From Alistipes sp. (lineage in GTDB: Bacteria > Bacteroidota > Bacteroidia > Bacteroidales > Rikenellaceae): DNA of 57,395 nt. This document shows positions 15,163-26,142 of the stretch, one piece after another (position 1 is the first letter of the stretch; the number at the start of each line of letters is the position of its first letter). The position numbers and the translations under genes are program-made. The notes under the pieces were generated by a model. The model worked only from the letters and a program-made list of their open reading frames with translations. It searched no databases and was not told the origin of the DNA. The DNA lies in contig JAFVWO010000099.1 in NCBI GenBank assembly GCA_017501625.1, positions 1 through 57,395 on the forward strand. The letters run 5' to 3'.

Positions 15163-17496
15163 ATGGCGATTTTAAATAAGCGACAGAGAGAAAATAGCGG
15201 CAACAGCCGAACAAAGAGGGGCGGAGCTAAGCACGACATCATTTCGCGTGTCAAGTCCCTCTATGCCGCCTTTATACTTATAGCCCTGCTCGTCGTGGCA
15301 CGCTTGGTGTGGGTCATCTGGATAAGCCCCTCGGTACGCCACAATGCCGAGGTTATGGACGATGGCATCTACCGCTACCAGACCATCAAGGCACATCAGG
15401 GCACGATATTCTCGCGCGACGGTGAGCCCTTGGCCATATCGAGTCTGCGCTACGACGTCATCCTCGACTTCCGTGCCGAGGGTATGCGCGAGGCTGACAA
15501 GGAGGCATACGAGGCCAATGTAGACTCACTCGCAACTCTTCTTGCCGCCTATTTCGACGAAGAGGATGCCGCCGAGCACAACTACGACTATATCCCCGCG
15601 GAGGAGTACCGCCGCCGTCTTATACAGAAGCGCGAGGAGGCTCGCGACCGCGGCTTCAGGGTCATGCCCCGCATAATAACCATCGACGAGTGGGATATGA
15701 TGCGTCGCAACTACCCCATCTTCAATGGCAACATGGGATATGTCTTTAGTGGCAACCCCGTACAGATGCGTCTATATCCCTCGGGCGATGTGGCACGCCA
15801 GACCATAGGTCGCCACGACACATTGATTGTGAACAACAAGAAGGTGCCGGGCACGGGCCTCGAATTGATGTACCACGATGTCATCAACGGCAAGGATGGA
15901 CTGAGCAAGGAGCAGTGGATAGCCCACGGCTTTTGGACACGTGTGAGCGACGAGCGCAACCGCCCTGCGGAGAATGGCTGCGATGTTATCACGACGATAG
16001 ATGCCGGCCTTCAGCGCTTGGCACACGAGCGCTTGGATACGATGCTTCGCCGCCAGCATGCCTCATTCGGCGTAGCCATAGTCATGGAGGTGGAGACAGG
16101 CAACATCCTCACGATGGTGAGCCTCGGCACAGCCAAGGAGCGCGGCACGACATATAGCGAGCGTGTCTTCAACCACGCCATAAAGACGAAGATGTGCCCG
16201 GGCTCGACGATGAAGCTCGCAACGACGATGGCACTCCTCGAGATTGGCGGCTACACGCTCGACACGAAGGTAGACCTCGAACACTCACGCCCCGGGCGCT
16301 CGGTGCGCGTAGGTGCCGGCAGGGTTGAGGACTCGCACGACGTAGCAGGTGCGGGCAACGACAGCGAGGTGACACTCAAGGAGGCCTTCGCGCACTCCTC
16401 AAACGTATACTTTGCCAAGGCCGTGTACGAGAAGTTCAAAGACGACCCAGCGAGATATACCAACTACCTCGCCATGCTCGGATTCACCAGCGATGTGGGT
16501 CTTACGGAGTATGGTGAGCCTAAGGGACAGATGAAGATGGCGGGAACGAAGGAGTGGAACACTGACGGCAGCACCGCCTCGCGCCTACCACGTTTAGCAT
16601 ACGGCTACGAGGTTGAGGTGCCACCCATACACATGATAACATTCTATAACGGCGTAGCCAACGATGGTCGCATGGTAGCACCACGCTTGGTAGACCGCAT
16701 CGTGCGTGATGGCAAGGTGGTAAGCCGCCCTCCGGTTGTCACACTCAACCCCCTGATGTGCTCGTCTAAGACCTTGGCGTTGATAGACACATGTCTTGCT
16801 GCTGCCTCGCTGCGCACGGGTACTAAGTTCCGCGACCTACCGATACCTTTCGGGTGCAAAACGGGCACAGCACAGGTATGGTCAAACTTCGTGTCGCAGA
16901 GCACCATCGACCATGCACAGATGGCCAACGGCATGACACCCTCGGATGACCACTACTACTATGGCTCGATAGTATGCACCATGCCACAAGAGCAACCCAA
17001 GTATACCGTCATGGTGGCAGTATGCAAACAGCAGACATCGACACACCCGACATACTACGGTATAGACCTCGCGGGCCCCGTGGCGGCAGACATCATGGAG
17101 TACATCTACGCCAACGACCCCTCGTTGCATGCAACGATAGAGTCTGCACCATCGCCATACGCCCCCTCGAACATAAAGGGTGGAGATACGAAATATGTCA
17201 CGAAGGTTAGCCGCACGTTGGCCTCGCAGACGAAGAATGAGAGCGCCGGAGCGACGTGGAGCGCCACAAAGACGGACATGGGCGGACATACGACAATAAC
17301 GGGTGTGAACGTCACCGCGGGCGTTGTACCTGACGTGCGTGGCATGGGGCTCTCGGATGCCCTCTACCTCCTCGAGAGCATGGGGCTTAGTGTGACACAC
17401 ACGGGCAGCGGGCGCGTGAGGTCGCAGAGCCTCCTTGCAGGACATAAGCTGGATGGCGAGCGCCGAGGAACGATACATTTAACACTGGAACGATAA
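15163..17496 (+). CDS. ftsI: penicillin-binding protein, FtsI/PBP3-like with one PASTA domain
   Basis: A 777-residue class B penicillin-binding protein, the septal transpeptidase. A transmembrane segment lies at about 35-54, and a dimerisation domain at about 60-270. The transpeptidase motifs are STMK (catalytic Ser348), SSN (412-414) and KTGTAQ (Lys566). A C-terminal PASTA domain (about 720-777, PDVRGMGLSDALYLLESMGL) is typical of Bacteroidota FtsI. It cross-links peptidoglycan at the septum with FtsW, whose gene lies 4 kb downstream in the same run. It is one base from ftsL and 30 bases from murE. Confidence 0.95.
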   Translation: MAILNKRQRENSGNSRTKRGGAKHDIISRVKSLYAAFILIALLVVARLVWVIWISPSVRHNAEVMDDGIYRYQTIKAHQGTIFSRDGEPLAISSLRYDVILDFRAEGMREADKEAYEANVDSLATLLAAYFDEEDAAEHNYDYIPAEEYRRRLIQKREEARDRGFRVMPRIITIDEWDMMRRNYPIFNGNMGYVFSGNPVQMRLYPSGDVARQTIGRHDTLIVNNKKVPGTGLELMYHDVINGKDGLSKEQWIAHGFWTRVSDERNRPAENGCDVITTIDAGLQRLAHERLDTMLRRQHASFGVAIVMEVETGNILTMVSLGTAKERGTTYSERVFNHAIKTKMCPGSTMKLATTMALLEIGGYTLDTKVDLEHSRPGRSVRVGAGRVEDSHDVAGAGNDSEVTLKEAFAHSSNVYFAKAVYEKFKDDPARYTNYLAMLGFTSDVGLTEYGEPKGQMKMAGTKEWNTDGSTASRLPRLAYGYEVEVPPIHMITFYNGVANDGRMVAPRLVDRIVRDGKVVSRPPVVTLNPLMCSSKTLALIDTCLAAASLRTGTKFRDLPIPFGCKTGTAQVWSNFVSQSTIDHAQMANGMTPSDDHYYYGSIVCTMPQEQPKYTVMVAVCKQQTSTHPTYYGIDLAGPVAADIMEYIYANDPSLHATIESAPSPYAPSNIKGGDTKYVTKVSRTLASQTKNESAGATWSATKTDMGGHTTITGVNVTAGVVPDVRGMGLSDALYLLESMGLSVTHTGSGRVRSQSLLAGHKLDGERRGTIHLTLER

Positions 17497-17526
17497 ATCA
17501 ATCTTGATAGACAAGATATTAAAAGG

Positions 17527-18990
17527 ATGAAACGATTAAACGAGTTACTCGACGATGTTCGAGTTACGGAGATAATAGATGGCGGCAACCCCGAGATTAA
17601 CGCCTTGGTCTACGACTCGCGGGCGGTTGAGGCGGGGAGCTGCTTCTTTGCCGTCAGAGGTACGGCGAGCGATGGCCACAACTATATCGCCTCGGCCATA
17701 GAGCGTGGTGCCGTGGCGGTGGTATGCGAGGTTATGCCCAAGCAGCGTAGCGAGGGCGTAGCCTATGTATGTGTCGAGGATAGCAACATAGCGATGGCGG
17801 CGATGGCGGCAGCATACTACGACCACCCCTCGCGCGAGCTCAGGCTCGTGGGCGTGACGGGCACAAACGGCAAGACCACGACAGCAACGCTCCTCTACGA
17901 CATGTTTATGGCCATGGGCTACACCGCAGGCCTCATATCTACGGTGGTCTACCGCATAGGTACCCGCAGCATCACGTCGACACACACCACACCCGATGCC
18001 ATACGTCTTAACGCCATGATGCGCGAGATGGTGGAGTGCGGCTGCGACTACTGTTTCATGGAGGTGTCGTCGCACGCTGCAGCACAGCACCGCATTGATG
18101 GTCTACACTTCACGGGGGCGCTCTTCACAAACCTCACACACGACCACCTCGACTACCACGGCACGTACAAGGAGTATATACGCGCCAAGAAATCATTCTT
18201 CGATGCCTTGGATAAGGATGCATGGGCCGTAACCAACATAGACGACCGCAATGGTGAGGTCATGGTGCAGAACTGTCGTGCGAGGGTACGACGACTATCC
18301 CTGCGCTCCATGGCCGACTACCGCACGAAGATTGTCGAGATGCACACCGACGGCATGCTCCTACACCTCGATGGCGAGGAACTATGGGTTAAGTTCACCG
18401 GGCGCTTCAACGCCTACAACCTAACTACCGTATATGCCGCAGCGACACTTCTCGGCATCGACAAGATGGAGGTGCTCACAACACTCTCCACGCTCACACC
18501 CGTGAGTGGCCGCTTCGAGACCATCACAGCCACGGATGGCACTATGGCTGTCGTGGACTATGCACATACGCCCGATGCGCTGGAGAATGTCATCGCCACC
18601 ATCGAGGAGGTGCGCACTGACGATAAACAGCTTATCGTTGTTGTAGGCTGCGGTGGCGACCGCGACCGTACAAAGCGCCCCGAGATGGCAGCAATAGCCG
18701 TAAGACACGCTACGACGACGATATTTACGTCGGACAACCCCCGCACCGAGAATCCCGAGGCGATACTCGACGACATGATTGCAGGCGTGGGCGACAAGCG
18801 CAACTACCTACGTATCAGCGACCGCAGGGAGGCAATACGCACTGCCGCAATGTTGGCACGTAGGGGCGACATAATACTCATTGCCGGCAAGGGACATGAG
18901 GACTATCAGATTATAGGGACACAGAAGCACCACTTCGACGATCGCGAGGAGGTGCGCGAGGCACTACGTGCAACACACGACCTTAGATAA
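17527..18990 (+). CDS. murE: UDP-MurNAc-L-Ala-D-Glu:meso-diaminopimelate ligase
   Basis: A 487-residue Mur ligase that adds the third stem-peptide residue. The ATP-binding loop is GTNGKTTTA at about 115-123. The central domain has the HTTPDA and EVSSHA motifs. The C-terminal domain contains DNPRTE; the DNPR tetrad is the known determinant for meso-diaminopimelate rather than lysine. So the cell wall is predicted to be the DAP type. It lies in the cluster between ftsI and mraY, with a 29-base gap to mraY. Confidence 0.96.
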   Translation: MKRLNELLDDVRVTEIIDGGNPEINALVYDSRAVEAGSCFFAVRGTASDGHNYIASAIERGAVAVVCEVMPKQRSEGVAYVCVEDSNIAMAAMAAAYYDHPSRELRLVGVTGTNGKTTTATLLYDMFMAMGYTAGLISTVVYRIGTRSITSTHTTPDAIRLNAMMREMVECGCDYCFMEVSSHAAAQHRIDGLHFTGALFTNLTHDHLDYHGTYKEYIRAKKSFFDALDKDAWAVTNIDDRNGEVMVQNCRARVRRLSLRSMADYRTKIVEMHTDGMLLHLDGEELWVKFTGRFNAYNLTTVYAAATLLGIDKMEVLTTLSTLTPVSGRFETITATDGTMAVVDYAHTPDALENVIATIEEVRTDDKQLIVVVGCGGDRDRTKRPEMAAIAVRHATTTIFTSDNPRTENPEAILDDMIAGVGDKRNYLRISDRREAIRTAAMLARRGDIILIAGKGHEDYQIIGTQKHHFDDREEVREALRATHDLR

Positions 18991-19019
18991 CGATTACACA
19001 CGTATAAAACAGAGAAACA

Positions 19020-20267
19020 ATGCTATACAGACTTTTTGAGTACCTGAACGAGAATACCGACCTGCCGGGCATGCGTATCGGCGAGTACATATCATTCCGC
19101 TCGGCGGCAGCCATCATCCTTTCGCTCCTCATTGCCATCTTCTTCGGCAAGCGCATCATACGTTTCCTCAAGCGCAAGCAGATAGGCGAGGATATACGCG
19201 ACCTCGGCCTCGAGGGACAGCTACAGAAGAAGGGTACACCGACGATGGGAGGCATCATCATCCTCTTGGCGGTTGTCGTGCCCGTTCTGCTCTTTGGAAA
19301 CTTGCAGAACGTCTACATACAGCTCATGCTCATCTCCACACTATGGCTCGGCTTCATCGGTGGCCTCGACGACTACATCAAGGTCTTCCGCCACAAGAAG
19401 GAGGGACTTAAGGGTCGCTTCAAGATTGTAGGACAGGTGGGCTTGGGCATCATCGTGGGCACGACAATGTGGCTTTCGGACGACATCGTCATCCACGAGA
19501 AGACCTTCGAGACGAACAACTACACCATCATCGACAACGAGACCGGCTGCGAGGTGGATAGCTACACGCAGAAGGTCGTGGTGAGCACCACCGCAGCAAA
19601 GAGTTCGAAGACATCTATCCCCTTCCTGAAGGATACGGAGCTCGACTATAAGATGCTCACGGGTGGCAATGACACGCTGGCATGGCTGCTCTATGTCGTT
19701 GTGGCCATCTTCGTAATCACAGCAGTATCGAATGGTGCCAACCTTACGGATGGCATCGACGGCCTGCTCACGGGTGTCTCCGTACCTATAGTCCTCGTGC
19801 TCGGTATCTTGGCATACCTCTCGGGACATATCATCTACTCGGACTACCTCAACATCATGTATATACCCGATAGTGGCGAGCTCATCGTCTTCGCCGCAGC
19901 CTTCGCAGGTGCGCTCATAGGCTTCCTGTGGTATAACTCCTTCCCTGCGCAGATATTTATGGGCGACACAGGCTCACTAACAATAGGTGGCATCATCGCC
20001 GTCTTCGCCCTATGCATACGTAAGGAGCTACTCCTACCCCTCCTATGTGGCGTATTCCTCGTCGAGTCACTCTCGGTGATGATACAGGTGGGCTACTTCA
20101 AATATACGAAACGCAAGTATGGCGAGGGACGTCGCATATTCCTCATGTCGCCCATACACCACCACTACCAGAAACGCGGGATGTTCGAGACCAAGATTAT
20201 GATGCGCTTCTTCATCGTGTCGCTGCTTCTCTCGGCCCTAACGCTCGTAACACTTAAAATTCAGTAA
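19020..20267 (+). CDS. mraY: phospho-N-acetylmuramoyl-pentapeptide transferase
   Basis: A 415-residue polytopic membrane enzyme that transfers phospho-MurNAc-pentapeptide to undecaprenyl phosphate to give lipid I. Family motifs are [18 protein letters not shown] (Asp-Asp for Mg2+), [15 protein letters not shown] and the cytoplasmic loop MSPIHHHYQ. It is longer than the roughly 360 residues of E. coli MraY because of an insertion of about 50 hydrophilic residues (about 160-215), a feature seen in Bacteroidota MraY. It is in order between murE and murD. Confidence 0.96.
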   Translation: MLYRLFEYLNENTDLPGMRIGEYISFRSAAAIILSLLIAIFFGKRIIRFLKRKQIGEDIRDLGLEGQLQKKGTPTMGGIIILLAVVVPVLLFGNLQNVYIQLMLISTLWLGFIGGLDDYIKVFRHKKEGLKGRFKIVGQVGLGIIVGTTMWLSDDIVIHEKTFETNNYTIIDNETGCEVDSYTQKVVVSTTAAKSSKTSIPFLKDTELDYKMLTGGNDTLAWLLYVVVAIFVITAVSNGANLTDGIDGLLTGVSVPIVLVLGILAYLSGHIIYSDYLNIMYIPDSGELIVFAAAFAGALIGFLWYNSFPAQIFMGDTGSLTIGGIIAVFALCIRKELLLPLLCGVFLVESLSVMIQVGYFKYTKRKYGEGRRIFLMSPIHHHYQKRGMFETKIMMRFFIVSLLLSALTLVTLKIQ

Positions 20268-20285
20268 ACGACAAACCGCAAAGAT

Positions 20286-21653
20286 ATGAAACGCAAGATA
20301 GTAGTTCTCGGAGGAGGTATCTCGGGCTATGGCTCGGCCATCCTCGCCAAGAAGAAGGGCTTTGACACGTTCCTCACGGACATGGGGCGTATTGCGCCCA
20401 AGTTCAAGGCAAGACTCGACGAGTGGGGTGTGGAGTATGAGGAGGGAGGACATACCGAGGAGCGCATCCTCGATGCCAACGAGGTTGTCAAGTCGCCCGG
20501 TATTCCCGACACAGCACCCATAGTACGAAAGATACGCGAGCGCGGCATACCCATAATCTCGGAGATAGAGTTTGCGGGGCGATATAAGGGTGTGGCTAAG
20601 ACCATCTGCATCACGGGCTCTAACGGTAAGACCACGACGACATCGCTCATCTACAAGATTATGTCGGATGCCGGACGTAAGGTGTCGCTCGGTGGCAACA
20701 TTGGCGAGAGTTTCGCCTACTCCGTAGCTACCGGGAAGCACTTTTGGCACGTCTTGGAGCTAAGCTCGTTCCAGCTCGACGGCTGCTTCAAGTTTAAGGC
20801 CGACATCGGTGTGTTGATGAACATCACGCCCGACCACTTAGACCGCTACGACTATAAGCTCGAAAACTACGCCCGCTCGAAGATGCGCATCACGCAGAAC
20901 CAAAATGCATCCGACTGCTTCATATACTCGGCCGACGACGAGCTCACGAATAGCATGCTCGCGGAGATGGATGACGACCTACGTGGCCGTCAGCTCCCCT
21001 TTGCCATAAACACAGCCATTGCAAGTGGCGATGGCGATGCCATACTTGAGGGTCACACCTTCACCGCAACCGTAGGCGCGAAGAGCGTCACCATAGATAC
21101 TCGCAAGATGCAGATTGGGGGCATGCACAACGTATATAACGCCATGGCCGCAGCCCTCGCCACCCTCGCCGCGGGTGTCGACCCCAAGCAGATTAAGCGC
21201 TCGATATACGACTTCTCGCCCGTGGAGCATCGCTTAGAGCCCGCAGGCAGTGCAAACGACATAGAGTGGGTCAACGACTCTAAGGCTACGAATGTGGACT
21301 CGGTATGGTATGCCCTTGAGAGCATGAAGCACCCGACGGTATGGATTGCCGGAGGTACGGACAAGGGTAACGACTACACGCCGCTTAAAGAGTTTGCCCG
21401 CAACAAGGTTAAGGCGCTCATCTGCATGGGTGTAGACAATGCTAAGCTCGTGCGAGAGTTTAAGGACATCGTCCCCGTCATCCGCGACTGCCACACCTTC
21501 GAGGAGGCGATGATAGCAGCACGCGAGGAGGCCACGGAGGGCGATACGGTGCTTCTCTCGCCCGCATGTGCGAGTTTCGACCTCTTCCGCAACTACGAGG
21601 AGCGTGGTCGTATGTTCAAGACGTGGGTTAAGGATAACGTACTTCAAAAATAG
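20286..21653 (+). CDS. murD: UDP-MurNAc-L-alanine:D-glutamate ligase
   Basis: A 455-residue cytoplasmic Mur ligase that adds D-glutamate to UDP-MurNAc-L-Ala. The N-terminal Rossmann-like domain opens with VVLGGGISGYGSA. The ATP loop is TGSNGKTTTTSL (about 112-123), and NDSKATN and AGGTDKG mark the central and C-terminal domains. Length and order of domains are standard. It lies 18 bases after mraY and 5 bases before ftsW. Confidence 0.96.
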   Translation: MKRKIVVLGGGISGYGSAILAKKKGFDTFLTDMGRIAPKFKARLDEWGVEYEEGGHTEERILDANEVVKSPGIPDTAPIVRKIRERGIPIISEIEFAGRYKGVAKTICITGSNGKTTTTSLIYKIMSDAGRKVSLGGNIGESFAYSVATGKHFWHVLELSSFQLDGCFKFKADIGVLMNITPDHLDRYDYKLENYARSKMRITQNQNASDCFIYSADDELTNSMLAEMDDDLRGRQLPFAINTAIASGDGDAILEGHTFTATVGAKSVTIDTRKMQIGGMHNVYNAMAAALATLAAGVDPKQIKRSIYDFSPVEHRLEPAGSANDIEWVNDSKATNVDSVWYALESMKHPTVWIAGGTDKGNDYTPLKEFARNKVKALICMGVDNAKLVREFKDIVPVIRDCHTFEEAMIAAREEATEGDTVLLSPACASFDLFRNYEERGRMFKTWVKDNVLQK

Positions 21654-21658
21654 GATAA

Positions 21659-22924
21659 ATGGAGGATAGACACGACATAACGGGGGCTGAGGCTGCCGGG
21701 GAACTACTCTCCTCGCGCCGAAGCATACTGGAGGGCGACCGCACGCTGTGGATAATATACGCCATACTGCTTGTGGTGTCCATCCTTGTGGTATACTCCT
21801 CGACGGCAAAGATGGCATACGACATAACGTCGCAGATGACCACGACAGACTCGTTGCGCCAACAGCTGATGCTCGTCGTGGCCCTCTCCATACCCGTGAT
21901 ATTCATCGCCCATAAGATAAACTACGGCTTCTATCGTCGTTGGACACCTGCGCTGTACTACCTCTTCGTGGTGCTCACGTTGGCCACATATTTTGTAGGC
22001 TCGACGACAAATGGCGCTGCACGCTGGCTACCGATAGGACCTTTTCAGTTTCAGCCATCCGAGGGTCTTAAGATATTTACCATACTGATGCTTGCGCGAC
22101 GTATGGAGAAGCGTCAGGACGGCATCAACAAGCTTAAGTTGTTGCCCACGTCGCTGAAACTCAAAGACCCTAAGCAACAGCAGATATTACGCGAGAATAC
22201 CCTGCCTATTCTTGGCCCCGTGGTGCTCTCGTGCGTGGTTATACTTCCTGCACACACCTCCTCGGCAGTGCTTATCTTCCTCGCCTCGGTCATCATGCTC
22301 TACATCGGGCGTGTGTCGAAGGCCGAGATTATGAAGTTCACCATCCTTGTCATTACCGCAGGAACATTAGGTCTTGCGCTCTTAGCCATGGTGGGCGTAG
22401 GTCGTGGTGACACGGCCGGGGGACGTTTCTCGACATGGATTACCGAGTGGACGACAGATGGCAAGAAGGAGTTTGTCTACGAACTATCGGATACCGAGCG
22501 TGCAATGATAGCTATACGCAATGGCGGCATCTATGGCGAGGGCGCAGGACACAGCACCTCGCGTGCCGTTGTCATACATCCCGAGAGCGACTACGCCTAC
22601 GCCTTCTTCACCTCGGAGTACGGCATCATCGCCGCCGTGGTACTCATGCTCCTCTACCTGTGGATTACGTTCCGCGCCATAGAGATATGTCGTCGATGCA
22701 CGATGGCCTTCCCCACGTTAATGACCGCGGGACTCGGCTTGCTCATAACGTGTCAGGCGCTGCTACACATCCTTGTGCAGGTGAACATCATCCCCGAGAC
22801 GGGACAGACACTGCCGCTAATATCGCGCGGAGGCTCGTCGTTGCTCTTCACCTCGATGGCAATGGGCATGATACTCAGCGTGAGCCGCACAAACTCCTAC
22901 AACCAAGAAACAACGAAGCAATGA
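21659..22924 (+). CDS. ftsW: SEDS glycosyltransferase FtsW
   Basis: A 421-residue polytopic SEDS protein that polymerises lipid II at the septum with FtsI. About ten hydrophobic segments are visible. Family features include the GAARWLPIGPFQFQPSE motif near 120-136, the large extracytoplasmic loop ending in YAFFTSEYGII, and PLISRGGSS near 380. Position beside murD and in the ftsI cluster favours FtsW over RodA. Its TGA stop overlaps the ATG of the S4 gene (ATGA at 22921-22924). In many Bacteroidales the next gene is murG, but here it is not. Confidence 0.93.
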   Translation: MEDRHDITGAEAAGELLSSRRSILEGDRTLWIIYAILLVVSILVVYSSTAKMAYDITSQMTTTDSLRQQLMLVVALSIPVIFIAHKINYGFYRRWTPALYYLFVVLTLATYFVGSTTNGAARWLPIGPFQFQPSEGLKIFTILMLARRMEKRQDGINKLKLLPTSLKLKDPKQQQILRENTLPILGPVVLSCVVILPAHTSSAVLIFLASVIMLYIGRVSKAEIMKFTILVITAGTLGLALLAMVGVGRGDTAGGRFSTWITEWTTDGKKEFVYELSDTERAMIAIRNGGIYGEGAGHSTSRAVVIHPESDYAYAFFTSEYGIIAAVVLMLLYLWITFRAIEICRRCTMAFPTLMTAGLGLLITCQALLHILVQVNIIPETGQTLPLISRGGSSLLFTSMAMGMILSVSRTNSYNQETTKQ

Positions 22925-23334
22925 GCGACATACGATTAGATAAATACCTGTGGGCGGTGCGCGTGTTTAAGACACGTAGCGATGCTGCCGATGCCATACG
23001 CCAAAACCGTGTTTTGGTAAACGATGTCTATGCCAAGCCCTCGCGTGAGGTGAAGATTGGCGACCGCATATCGGTGCGCAGAGAGAGAGTGACGTATAGC
23101 TACAAGGTTCTGGAGCTCGTATCGAGTCGCCAGCCAGCGAAGAACGTGCCCCTCTACTGCCTTAACACCACACCACAGGAGGAGCTCGACAAACTCAACG
23201 TGCCTCACGAGACGATATTCGTCTTCCGCGACCGCGGCACCGGGCGCCCGACGAAGAAGGAGCGCAGAGATATAGATGCACTCATGGATGGCTTCTACCT
23301 CGACGATGATTGGGATGAGGATGACGAAGATTAA
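22921..23334 (+). CDS. S4-domain RNA-binding protein, Hsp15-like
   Basis: A 137-residue protein. The S4 RNA-binding domain occupies about residues 3-65 ([39 protein letters not shown]), followed by a basic middle and a very acidic C-terminus ([10 protein letters not shown]). This arrangement matches the HslR/Hsp15 group, which binds stalled 50S subunits carrying peptidyl-tRNA and helps recycle them; that function is inferred from family membership. The ATG at 22921 overlaps the ftsW stop. A longer frame running back to 22435 lies inside ftsW and is spurious. It precedes leuS by 44 bases. Confidence 0.85.
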   Translation: MSDIRLDKYLWAVRVFKTRSDAADAIRQNRVLVNDVYAKPSREVKIGDRISVRRERVTYSYKVLELVSSRQPAKNVPLYCLNTTPQEELDKLNVPHETIFVFRDRGTGRPTKKERRDIDALMDGFYLDDDWDEDDED

Positions 23335-23378
23335 CGAATGTATGCAACGAAAATATAAATCAAACAAATATAACAGCT

Positions 23379-26138
23379 ATGGAATACGATTTTAGAGCCA
23401 TAGAGCCCAAATGGCAAGCACGATGGCAAGAGCAGGGCACATACCGCGTGAGCGTAGACCCCTCGCGCCCTAAGTTCTATGTTTTGGACATGTTCCCCTA
23501 CCCTTCGGGTGCGGGTCTGCATGTGGGTCATCCTCTCGGATATATAGCCTCAGATATATACTCGCGTTACAAGCGCCAGAAGGGCTTTAACGTGCTTCAC
23601 CCCATGGGTTACGATGCCTTCGGCCTCCCTGCCGAGCAGTACGCCATACAGACGGGACAGCACCCTGCGGTGACGACAGACGAAAACATCGCACGCTACC
23701 GCTCGCAGCTCGACAAGATAGGCTTCTCGTTCGATTGGTCGCGCGAGGTGCGCACCTCGGAGCCCGAATACTACCACTGGACACAGTGGGCCTTCCTCCA
23801 GATGTTCGACCACTGGTACAACAACAAGAGCGAGAAGGCAGAGCCTATCAGCGCCCTCGTTGCTCACTTCGAGGCCCATGGCACGGAGGGTATAGATGCT
23901 GCCGAAACGACACACCTAAATTTCACTGCCGAGCAGTGGCACGCCATGACCGAGGCTGAGCGCGAGCAGGTGCTTCAAAATTACCGCCTCGCCTTCCGCG
24001 CCGACACCATGGTAAACTGGTGTCCGGCCCTCGGCACGGTGCTTGCCAACGACGAGGTTAAGGAGGGTCTTTCGGTACGCGGAGGCCACCCCGTAGAGCA
24101 GAAGCGCATGAAGCAGTGGTTGCTGCGCGTCTCGGCATACGCCGAGCGTATGCTCGATGGCTTGGAGCGCTTGGAGTGGAGCGAGTCGCTGAAGGAGATT
24201 CAGCGTAACTGGATAGGTCGCTCGGTGGGTGCTCAGGTATTCTTCGACGTTAAGGACTCGGAGCGTAAGTTGGAGATATTTACCACACGCCCCGACACCA
24301 TCTATGGTGTCACGTTTATGGTCATCGCCCCCGAGCACGAGTGGGTCGAGGAGCTCACTACCACGGAGAACCGCGAGGTTGTGGAGGCCTACATCATCGA
24401 GACTAAGCGTCGCTCGGAGCGTGAACGTATTGCCGACACGAAGCGTGTCAGCGGCGTGAGGACAGGCTCGTATGCCATCAACCCCTTCTCGGGTCGCGAG
24501 ATACCCATCTACATCTCCGACTACGTATTGGCGGGTTATGGCACGGGTGCTATCATGGCCGTTCCTGCTCACGACTCGCACGACTACGCCTTTGCTCGTC
24601 ACTTCGGCTTGGATATTATCCCCGTAGTTGAGGGCGGCAATCTCGAGGTCGAGTCATACGATGCCAAGGAGGGTAAAGTTATCAACTCGGAGATCATCAA
24701 CGGCATGGATGTTAAGGATGCCATCCTCTTTATGTTCGAGGAGGTTGAGCGCCGCGGCCTCGGCAAGAAGCTCATCAACTACCGCCTGCGTGATGCTATC
24801 TTCTCGCGCCAGCGCTACTGGGGCGAGCCCTTCCCCATATACTACAAGGATGATGTAGCCTACCGCCTCACGGACGACAAGCTACCCCTCACGTTGCCCC
24901 CTATCAAGGACTTCGGCCCCACGGCTGAGGGTGAGCCACCCTTGGCACGTGTCGAGGGCTGGCATACCGAGGAAGGTTATCCCTACGAGCTCTCTACGAT
25001 GCCGGGCTTTGCCGGCTCGTCGGCATACTACCTCCGCTACATGGATCCGCACAACACGGAGGGTCTTGTAGGCAAGGAGGCCAACGACTATTGGCGCAAT
25101 GTAGACCTATACGTAGGAGGTATTGAGCACGCCACGGGTCACCTTATGTACTCGCGCTTCTGGAACATGTTCCTCTACGACCTCGGCTACGTGTGCGAAG
25201 AGGAGCCCTTCAAGAAACTCGTAAATCAGGGTATGATTCAGGGTCGCTCAAACTTCGTATACCGCATCATCGGCACAAATAAGTTCGTGTCGCTCGGCCT
25301 CAAGAGCGAGTACGACACGCAGGAGATACACGTCGACGTGAATATCGTCAAGAACGACATTCTCGACATCGAGGCCTTCCGTGCATGGCGCCCCGAGTTT
25401 AAGGATGCCGAGTTTGTGTTGGAGGATGGCAAGTATATCTGCGGCTGGGCTATCGAGAAGATGTCTAAGTCGATGTTCAATGTAGTAAACCCCGACTATA
25501 TCGTCGAGGCTTATGGTGCCGACACGCTGCGTATGTACGAGATGTTCCTCGGCCCGTTGGAGCAGTCTAAGCCATGGGATACCAACGGCATCGATGGTGT
25601 ACATAAGTTCTTGCGCCGCTTCTGGGGCAAGTTTTATTCGCGCGAGGGCGTGCTTATGGTTAACGACGATAAGGCTACGCCTGCCGAGCTCAAGACGCTA
25701 CATAAGACCATCAAGAAGGTTGGCGAGGATATCGAGAACTTCTCGTTCAACACCTCTGTTGCAGCCTTCATGATATGCCTCAACGAGCTTGGTGACTGCT
25801 CTAAGCGCGAGATTTTGGAGCCCCTCACGGCGCTCATCGCCCCCTTTGCTCCGCATATCGCCGAGGAGCTATGGAGGGAGGCTCTCGGACATACGACAAC
25901 GGTGTGCGATGCTCCGTTCCCGACGTTCAATGCCGAGTACCTCGTCGAGAACTCGTTTGAGTACCCCGTGATGGTCAATGGCAAGCTGCGCTTCAAGCAG
26001 GAGTACGCTTTGGACAAGACTCCTGATGAGATACAGCGCGACATTGTCACTACGGAGGGTGCTGCAAAGTGGCTTGAGGGCAAGCAGCCGAAGAAGATTA
26101 TCGTAGTTAAGGGTAAGATTATTAATATCGTGCTATAA
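23379..26138 (+). CDS. leuS: leucyl-tRNA synthetase
   Basis: A 919-residue class I aminoacyl-tRNA synthetase. The HIGH-type site is HVGHPLGY at about 48-55, inside [12 protein letters not shown]. The CP1 editing domain spans roughly 230-430 ([13 protein letters not shown], then [12 protein letters not shown], whose Asp binds the misacylated amino acid). The KMSKS loop is at 694-698, followed by the anticodon-binding helices and a C-terminal domain. It is the usual bacterial LeuS, slightly longer than the E. coli enzyme. It follows the cell-wall cluster on the same strand; whether it has its own promoter in the 44-base gap is unclear. Confidence 0.97.
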   Translation: MEYDFRAIEPKWQARWQEQGTYRVSVDPSRPKFYVLDMFPYPSGAGLHVGHPLGYIASDIYSRYKRQKGFNVLHPMGYDAFGLPAEQYAIQTGQHPAVTTDENIARYRSQLDKIGFSFDWSREVRTSEPEYYHWTQWAFLQMFDHWYNNKSEKAEPISALVAHFEAHGTEGIDAAETTHLNFTAEQWHAMTEAEREQVLQNYRLAFRADTMVNWCPALGTVLANDEVKEGLSVRGGHPVEQKRMKQWLLRVSAYAERMLDGLERLEWSESLKEIQRNWIGRSVGAQVFFDVKDSERKLEIFTTRPDTIYGVTFMVIAPEHEWVEELTTTENREVVEAYIIETKRRSERERIADTKRVSGVRTGSYAINPFSGREIPIYISDYVLAGYGTGAIMAVPAHDSHDYAFARHFGLDIIPVVEGGNLEVESYDAKEGKVINSEIINGMDVKDAILFMFEEVERRGLGKKLINYRLRDAIFSRQRYWGEPFPIYYKDDVAYRLTDDKLPLTLPPIKDFGPTAEGEPPLARVEGWHTEEGYPYELSTMPGFAGSSAYYLRYMDPHNTEGLVGKEANDYWRNVDLYVGGIEHATGHLMYSRFWNMFLYDLGYVCEEEPFKKLVNQGMIQGRSNFVYRIIGTNKFVSLGLKSEYDTQEIHVDVNIVKNDILDIEAFRAWRPEFKDAEFVLEDGKYICGWAIEKMSKSMFNVVNPDYIVEAYGADTLRMYEMFLGPLEQSKPWDTNGIDGVHKFLRRFWGKFYSREGVLMVNDDKATPAELKTLHKTIKKVGEDIENFSFNTSVAAFMICLNELGDCSKREILEPLTALIAPFAPHIAEELWREALGHTTTVCDAPFPTFNAEYLVENSFEYPVMVNGKLRFKQEYALDKTPDEIQRDIVTTEGAAKWLEGKQPKKIIVVKGKIINIVL

Positions 26139-26142
26139 TCAC

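Noticed and set aside
22435-22920. 5' extension of the S4 gene
   Set aside because: It lies inside ftsW in another frame. S4 homology starts at 22921.
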